NCBI RefSeq assembly: GCF_036588685.1
Contig: NC_086375.1
Span: 41,323,270 to 41,387,269, forward strand
Length of the DNA: 64,000 bases
Origin: Mytilus trossulus
Lineage: Eukaryota; Mollusca; Bivalvia; Mytilida; Mytilidae
Direction: 5' to 3'
The notes beneath the pieces were generated by a model that had not been told where the DNA came from, did no database searches, and saw only the letters and a list, made by a program, of their open reading frames with translations. Position numbers and translations under genes: made by a program. Within the stretch, counting starts at the first letter, position 1, and the number at the start of each line of letters is the position of its first letter. Below are positions 58,264-64,000 of the stretch, piece by piece.

Positions 58264-61200
58264 TTATGATGAGATGAGATATTCCTTCTCGGCTGCGGTG
58301 CCTTTGCTAGTCCTGTATGATCCAATGTAAAGTATCCTACAAAAGTAAAATAGTATAGAAATAGGATCATGTTTATGATGGTTTTATAATAAGATTAATA
58401 GGTGCAGATATTGGTTTATCAGTGGTGAACCATTTTCACCATAACTTGATAACTCCCAAGTTTCTGAAATATATACATTGAAGGCCGTACTTTAACCTAT
58501 AATGGTTTAATTTTTAAATTGTTATTTGGATGGAGAGTTGTCTCATTGGCACTCACACCACATCTTCCTATATCTATTGGAGCATCAAGGTGGTACAATT
58601 TATAAACGTTTAAACAAAAAATATTTGGAGTCTCGACAGGATAACCATTGTATGATATGCATGCATCAGCTATCATATGAATATACTACGCTCATGATAT
58701 AATATTTCAGGCTTATTTCTTGACAGTCATTGTTTATAAAATATTACGAGACAAGGACTATGTCAACAACATTAATCTGTAAAGACATCAGATCATCTTC
58801 AACAATACAACGAGTCTCCATATATTTGTAAAGATCTGAACTGCCCCAAGTCTGTAAATATTTCAGACAAACGGTCTTAAATTAATGCCTAATTCTTAAA
58901 AGTACACCAATAAAAAAAAATATAAAAAATAAAGACAACAACTGAGTGTTTTTGACTTTGGACACCGTAATGACATGTGCCAGGGTAAACGTATTTTGTA
59001 AAGTTATAAATATTATTAATAACTATGATCGATGTTTCACTTTGATATCACAATAAGGTTATCAGCTGATTACTATTAATTGACCTAGTCTGGTCAGAAG
59101 CAGTTAAAGGTCATTTATGTGCGGTATTAGACAATGGATGATATTTATTCGTTATGTTTATCTGCAACCTTTGTTTGACAAGGGCAGAGTTGTTAGTATT
59201 TTAGATAACCTTATAGGGGTCAAAGTAATGTATGCTAATTAGTGAAGCACCATATAAAATATATCAACCAAAACATACAAATAGTTTTAATCCCTTTACT
59301 CCCAAAATCAATCCATACATTTGACATATATGCATATGGCCCTATATATGTAAATTATTTTTTGTATGGGTGCATTGGCCCTTTGTTTAGTAGTGGTTGA
59401 AGTTGGGCAATGGCTTCTCTAGTCCCTTTAAACTAAATATAGTTATATCCTACAATTTTTACCACATACGTATTTTTTGCGTCATATAGTATAAAAAAGG
59501 GGGGGGGGTTAAATGCATGGTCTAATGAACAAGATTATGTACGAGTTTCAGTTGTCAGTAATTGCTTTACAGTTGTTCAATTTGTGAAGCTGAATTCGGT
59601 AGGGCATCTCAGTACCAGGGACCAGACTTGACCTGAGAATCGATGATGAAAAGTACAATCACGCGCAACTTTATTCAAATACCGCTTGTAGAGAATTCTT
59701 CCGGTTATTTCGCGCAAGTCATTTTACAGCGATTTTATTCTATTTGCAAAAATTACCAGGCAGTTCATCTTAATGCATTACATGAGGCAGTGAAACATGA
59801 ACAACATAAAGAACACGGCGAAGATGCAACTGACCATTCAAAGACAAAAACCTCGAGCAAAACCATACTAGAAAATCTGAGGAAATACACTTTTAAAATA
59901 ATTTTAGAAGGGTAAACTCGGTCTTTTCATTCGTGTAGCTAAAGGTATATATTATGCTAGATACTATTGTAAACTAATTTTTTTTCGTGAATGATTTTTT
60001 TTTCGCGAGCAGAAAAATAACGGGAATATAAATCTTCGCGAACATGTAAAACTTGGATATTTCCTTACACCAAGTTAATCAGAAAATCGCGAAACTAAAT
60101 AGTCGTGAAATAGTCCGCAGAAAAAGTAAACGCGAAAAAAAGTATCCGCGAAAATAAGTTGGCTTACAGTATGCAATAGATTTTAACCTTCTTTTTTTTT
60201 AAGTGGACGAATTACATTTGTCTGTCAAGACAAAACGAAAGGACGTTTATAGATATAGGAAGATGTGGTGTGAGTGCCAATGAGACAACTCTCTATTCAA
60301 ATAACAATTTAAAAAGTAAACCATTATAGGTTAAAGTACGGCCTTCAACACGGAGCCTTGGCTCACACCGAACAACAAGCTATAAAGGGCCCCAAAATTA
60401 CTAGTGTAAAACCATTCAAACGGGAAAACCAACGGTCTAATCTATATAAACAAAACGAGAAACGAGAAACACGTTTATATTACATAAACAAACGACAACT
60501 ACTGTACCTTAGGACAGGTGCAAACATTTGCAGCGCCGGGATTAAACGTTTTAATGGACCCAAAACCTTCCCCTTTTTCTGAAACAATTGCATAGCATCA
60601 CAACATAGAAAAACATACGATAAAATATCAATTGGCAGACTTTAAACTGTTTTACTTACAATATCAAAAATGCTCCTATCGCATCGTAAGATGATAGAAC
60701 AAAGAATACAATGCCTCTATATATAGATAAGGTAGAGGAGTATATCGAGTTAGCAGTTACTGCTGCTATCATGCTGAAAGCTATGTCCATGGCGGCTAAA
60801 CCTCCAAACATGGCACCTGGAAACAGAATTACAAAGTAGTATTTAGTATTAAGTTTTAGATTGTGTTTACTTTGAACAATAATAACAATTTTCTTCATTA
60901 GAAAGCAATTACATATATCAAACCAGAAAGACGGAACATATATTATTTATTATAATGTTCCCAGATTAAACTAGTTATAAACTATTCATTATAATAAGGA
61001 CATGTGTGTGTAAAGATAATGTCTTTATCTGACCAAAATGGGTTTATCTGACCATAAGTATGATTTCCTGGTATAAAACAACATTATATCCTATTTATCT
61101 ATACACGGATTATAAAATACACGCTTTCCAGCGTTCAGTTCACAGAGTGTGAACAACAAAGAATGTGGTCCTTTACACATGTGTTATATATGTTTTCTAT

Positions 61201-63097
61201 TTCTTACCTTGTTTTTCCATGGGCGTCATCTTTGACATGATACCTCTCATCATTGGCTGGGGTAGGACAGCTGTTATACCAACCGCTGGAACTGTAATAG
61301 ATATTTATTTTGTTATCTTTCAGGGAAAAAACCCACAAAAACCCGACATTCACATTTTATCACTTTAAAAAAACAACTTTGGAATAGTTTTTGGAACTAA
61401 CAAGACTGGGAACGCAAATGTAGGTCTGGCTTGAAACTTGTTCGCAAGTCCTGGAAATGCCCATCTGATCTCTCTTAAGAGTATGGGGACTGGCAATAAA
61501 AAAATCATGCTTTTGTTTTGTATTTTGGTAATTTAAAAAATGTCTTTTTTTGTGAATATGACTTTACATATCATTTCCAATTCGTGGTTGACATGTTTGT
61601 TGAATTGTCGTTTGTTGTTTTGTTGCACTTTGTGTGGTGACTTTCTATGTTGCTAATCGACACATTGATTGCTTAAAACATGTTAAACACATGACCGTTT
61701 TCATTGTTATCATCATGTTGGTTTCACCTAGAATTAATAATATGAAACGACATATATTATAAGCTTTCGACATTTAACAATAAATACACATTTAAAATAA
61801 AAATGATATACAACACAAAAGCCTAGTTATGTTGATAATTTAGTACTTTTTGAAATCTTGTAAAGAAAGTAATCCTTCCATACCGAAATAACCCGTTTAC
61901 TGATTCGGCTACTTTTTTTTTATTATTTAAAAGACTTCACGCTGCTACTGACACCAGTTCATTGGTCTACATACCTAAATACATCATCCAATCATTGTAA
62001 GCCAATGCCTCCAATGCAGACGACCCAGCTGACGTCAGTGCTCCAACAAAACCAATCATTTCATCAGAGAAACCTTTCTGTAGAAGTTTTACTAGACCCA
62101 TTCCAATCATAAATTGAAGTAAACTTCTGAGAGCTGCGAACCAACCGATCTGAACCGAATTCCAGCAGAATGGGGAACTCAGTTGGTATACAGTCTCTAC
62201 TGAAATTCTTCCAAAATATGCTAATATGGAGCATGAAAATACTGTTGTACAGATAATATATTTCCATCTTTTACCGGCTAATTCTGGACTTACATAAAAT
62301 TCGAAAACATTTTTGACGTATTGCACTGGGCTTATTTTTTCTTTTGGTGCAGCTTGAACTGTTTCTGGTAACATAAGAACCAGAATGAAGGACACTACAA
62401 GACAAGCGTCTATAGTTATCATCGGAATGAAGAAACCAGTCCAATGTATCAAATATCCAACTACTAATTGAGCCATTACCATTCCGACTCCTATACAAAT
62501 GTCTAGTGTAGCCATGGCTAATGTCCTTGACTTTCCAGCCTCTGAAATATCGGCTACATAAGCATATCCAGTGTGTATCATCCCTATCCAGGCCCCACTA
62601 AGTCCTTCAAGGAATAATGTTATTGGTATATAGTAAATACTTATTTCAAAATACGCAACGGCTGCGCAGAATGAAGCGTTTATTATCGTTCCACAAATCG
62701 GAATCAAGAAAGCTTTCTTCCTCCCGATTCTGTCACTGTACGAGTTTATTAAAATAACAGCCACAAAAGACGGTATACCAGTTCCCAAGTTGCAATAAAC
62801 GTTCCATGTTGCAACCTCTTTTTGAATTTCTTCCATTTCGTGAAATATTTCTAAAGATTTATTTTGCACGCATACTGATTGATTGTTTTGAGAATTGTCC
62901 ATAGTCTTATTGGCAAATTTCTGTTTCTGAAGGATGTAGAATGCATATTGCGATGTTATGGTAAATATTGCTTGGAAAACAAAAGTGTAAAATACTATGA
63001 TAGGACCCACAATAAATCGTCGCCAGTTATTGTGGACGTTGTTTTTTGTGTCTTCTTTCATGATGTCTGTTTTCTCTGTATTAACGCTGGGATCCAT
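58264..63097 (-). CDS. SLC46-family major facilitator transporter
   Basis: This is a 478-residue protein from four coding exons: 63097-61975, 61291-61208, 60816-60660 and 58336-58264. All introns have GT-AG ends and frame is kept across phases 1, 1 and 2. A CAG-less but pyrimidine-rich TTTAG acceptor precedes the ATG at 63111, so a 5' UTR exon is likely. After a hydrophilic N-terminus, TM1 (about 28-56) leads to an outer loop with NxS/T sites at 63, 72 and 79. The MFS motif-A loop is SDRIGRKK (121-128), and TM4-TM5 carries YVADISEAGKSRTLA, typical of SLC46. The family includes the proton-coupled folate transporter SLC46A1 and the lysosomal or endosomal SLC46A2/A3. The length matches the family (about 460-480). 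The substrate and the human orthologue cannot be assigned by eye. The tail ends in a short polar segment, EKEYLISS. Confidence 0.93.
58475..58578 (+). repeat. Interspersed repeat family A, 3' half
   Basis: TTGAAGGCCGTACTTTAACC, GGAGAGTTGTCTCATTGGCA and CACCACATCTTCCTATATC. It lies in the last intron of the SLC46-like gene and is nearly identical to 37530-37635. Confidence 0.85.
59490..59499 (+). promoter_or_regulatory. Possible TATA box for the 59643 candidate exon
   Basis: TATAAAAAAG is followed by a G-run, about 150 bp before the ATG at 59643. It is a lone motif in AT-rich DNA. Confidence 0.25.
59643..59911 (+). CDS. Candidate first exon of an unidentified gene nested in an SLC46 intron
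   Basis: From ATG (59643 or 59646) the frame encodes 89 residues up to a plausible donor (AGG|GTAAAC at 59912), and otherwise stops at 59915. The N-terminus (MKSTITRNFIQIPL) is basic and free of acidic residues for about 14 positions, which could suit a mitochondrial presequence. The middle (EAVKHEQHKEHGEDATDHSK) is His-, Glu- and Lys-rich and looks protein-like rather than AT-driven. A TATA-like motif lies upstream. I find no second exon on the plus strand to 64000 and recognise no family. It may be spurious. Confidence 0.3.
59963..60169. mobile_element. MITE with TTCGTGG-rich inverted ends, copy 3 (diverged)
   Basis: The left end TTGTAAACTAATTTTTTTTC pairs with the inverted right end GAAAATAAGTTGGCTTACAG. 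Internal TTCGCG and CGCGAA motifs replace the TTCGTGG of the other copies. A TA follows the right end. The left terminus is imperfect. Confidence 0.65.
60245..60560 (-). repeat. Interspersed repeat family A, near full length
   Basis: Reverse of 40690-41025: AGATATAGGAAGATGTGGTG, TGAGTGCCAATGAGACAACT, GTACGGCCTTCAACACGGAG, GCTATAAAGGGCCCC and CCTTAGGACAGGTGC. Confidence 0.88.
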
Positions 63098-63110
63098 TGT
63101 ACCAATTTAT

Positions 63111-64000
63111 CTAAACGAAAGGTAAGGGGGAAAAAGAATGATCATTTGTATTAGCTGCTATTTAAGAGAAACAATGAACAATTTTCAGAATTAATGTTAA
63201 TTATGAGCTGCGTCGGATAAAAACATCGACGTTGTAGGTTTCTTATATCAAGTCAACTTCCAGAAAAATAAAAGTTTGCACATATATATATATATAGATT
63301 TTGTCAACTCTAAAAATTAACAGATGTGTTGATATACATTTGCATATGGTCATTTTTTATCCAACGCATCTCTAATACTATGGGAAAAGTCAAGTTTACA
63401 TTTTATATAAAGATTTTGTTGTTGCTGTTTGCTGCATTAAAAAAAATGGAACGTAAAGTACAGTAGATATAAATATATGCGTTTATAGTTTACAGTAGGA
63501 TATCGGAGACATAAAATCTTATTTTAAAAGAGTCAAATAATTTGACATTTAATGGAACGACACTTGTATAACCGGAAGAAAAGTGATATTGGGAACTTTT
63601 ACTATAATTTGCAAAGTGCTTTTTACGAACCCCCGTTTTGAATTGAATATGTATATGAACTCTCGTTTTGAATAGTTATATGAACTCTCGTTTTGAATAT
63701 TTATATGAACTTTAGTTTTAAGTTGCATATTTCTTGTTTTAAATGTTTCTTTATTCTTAAATATAAGGTTTCTTATTTCAAATATCAAAAGAGATTATGG
63801 ATTTACTATTTTTACAACTTAATCCGATGGCTGTCAAAAGTGCTAAACTTACATTGAACTTCAAAAGAAGCAATTATCGCTATTTTATAAAGTTTAGCCG
63901 GAGGACAAAAATCCTGATATTATTACATAACATTGGACAATTATATTTATATTTTATTAGAACCTTTTATAATGTTTTAATACCCTTATCTTGGAATTAA
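63111..64000. other. Upstream region of the SLC46-like gene
   Basis: It should contain the 5' UTR exon and promoter of the minus-strand transporter, but neither can be placed. It includes a short tandem repeat at 63634-63720. Confidence 0.4.
63634..63720. repeat. 25-30 bp tandem repeat
   Basis: CGTTTTGAAT..TATATGAACTCT units start at 63634, 63664 and 63689, with a decayed fourth (AGTTTTAAG). Confidence 0.85.

Noticed and set aside
1-64000. CRISPR array, prokaryotic operon or rRNA gene
   Set aside because: There are no regularly spaced short repeats with unique spacers, no operon-like gene packing and no rRNA-like conserved stretch. The window is plainly eukaryotic.

Overview
This window is AT-rich, intron-rich animal nuclear DNA. 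The proteins it encodes look molluscan, and the interspersed repeats resemble ones I associate with bivalve genomes, above all Mytilus-type mussels. That placement is inference; no marker gene is present. Four multi-exon protein genes can be reconstructed codon by codon across GT-AG introns, and one further exon is a weak candidate.

Layout. Positions 1-4395 hold only repeats. Positions 4396-6306 (minus) carry a two-coding-exon gene for a small membrane protein whose paired hydrophobic segments and linker resemble the CD225/dispanin (IFITM-like) domain, followed by an unusual glycosylated Ser/Thr-rich ectodomain. From about 6.3 to 23.2 kb I find no gene, only repeats and several short inverted-repeat DNA transposons. 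Positions 23272-26123 (plus) encode a 148-residue calmodulin-like protein with four EF-hands. From 26.1 to 43.8 kb there is again no gene. This stretch includes a 5.0-kb element (34051-39068) with near-identical terminal inverted repeats starting CACGGTG and a 5-bp target duplication, features of Transib/RAG-type transposons, with a complete tRNA-derived SINE nested inside it. Positions 43830-56466 (plus) carry a complete eleven-coding-exon presenilin of 509 residues. Positions 58264-63097 (minus) carry a four-coding-exon SLC46-type major facilitator transporter of 478 residues, convergent with presenilin. Its last intron contains a possible first exon of an unidentified gene on the opposite strand (59643-59911).

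The genes do not form an operon or pathway. Presenilin is the catalytic core of gamma-secretase, the EF-hand protein is a cytosolic calcium sensor, the SLC46 protein is a solute carrier, and the CD225-like protein is a membrane protein of unknown role. Most of what remains is layered transposable-element debris. The introns of presenilin hold a 168-bp tandem array, a 2.1-kb composite repeat, and a duplicated fragment of presenilin's own first coding exon.
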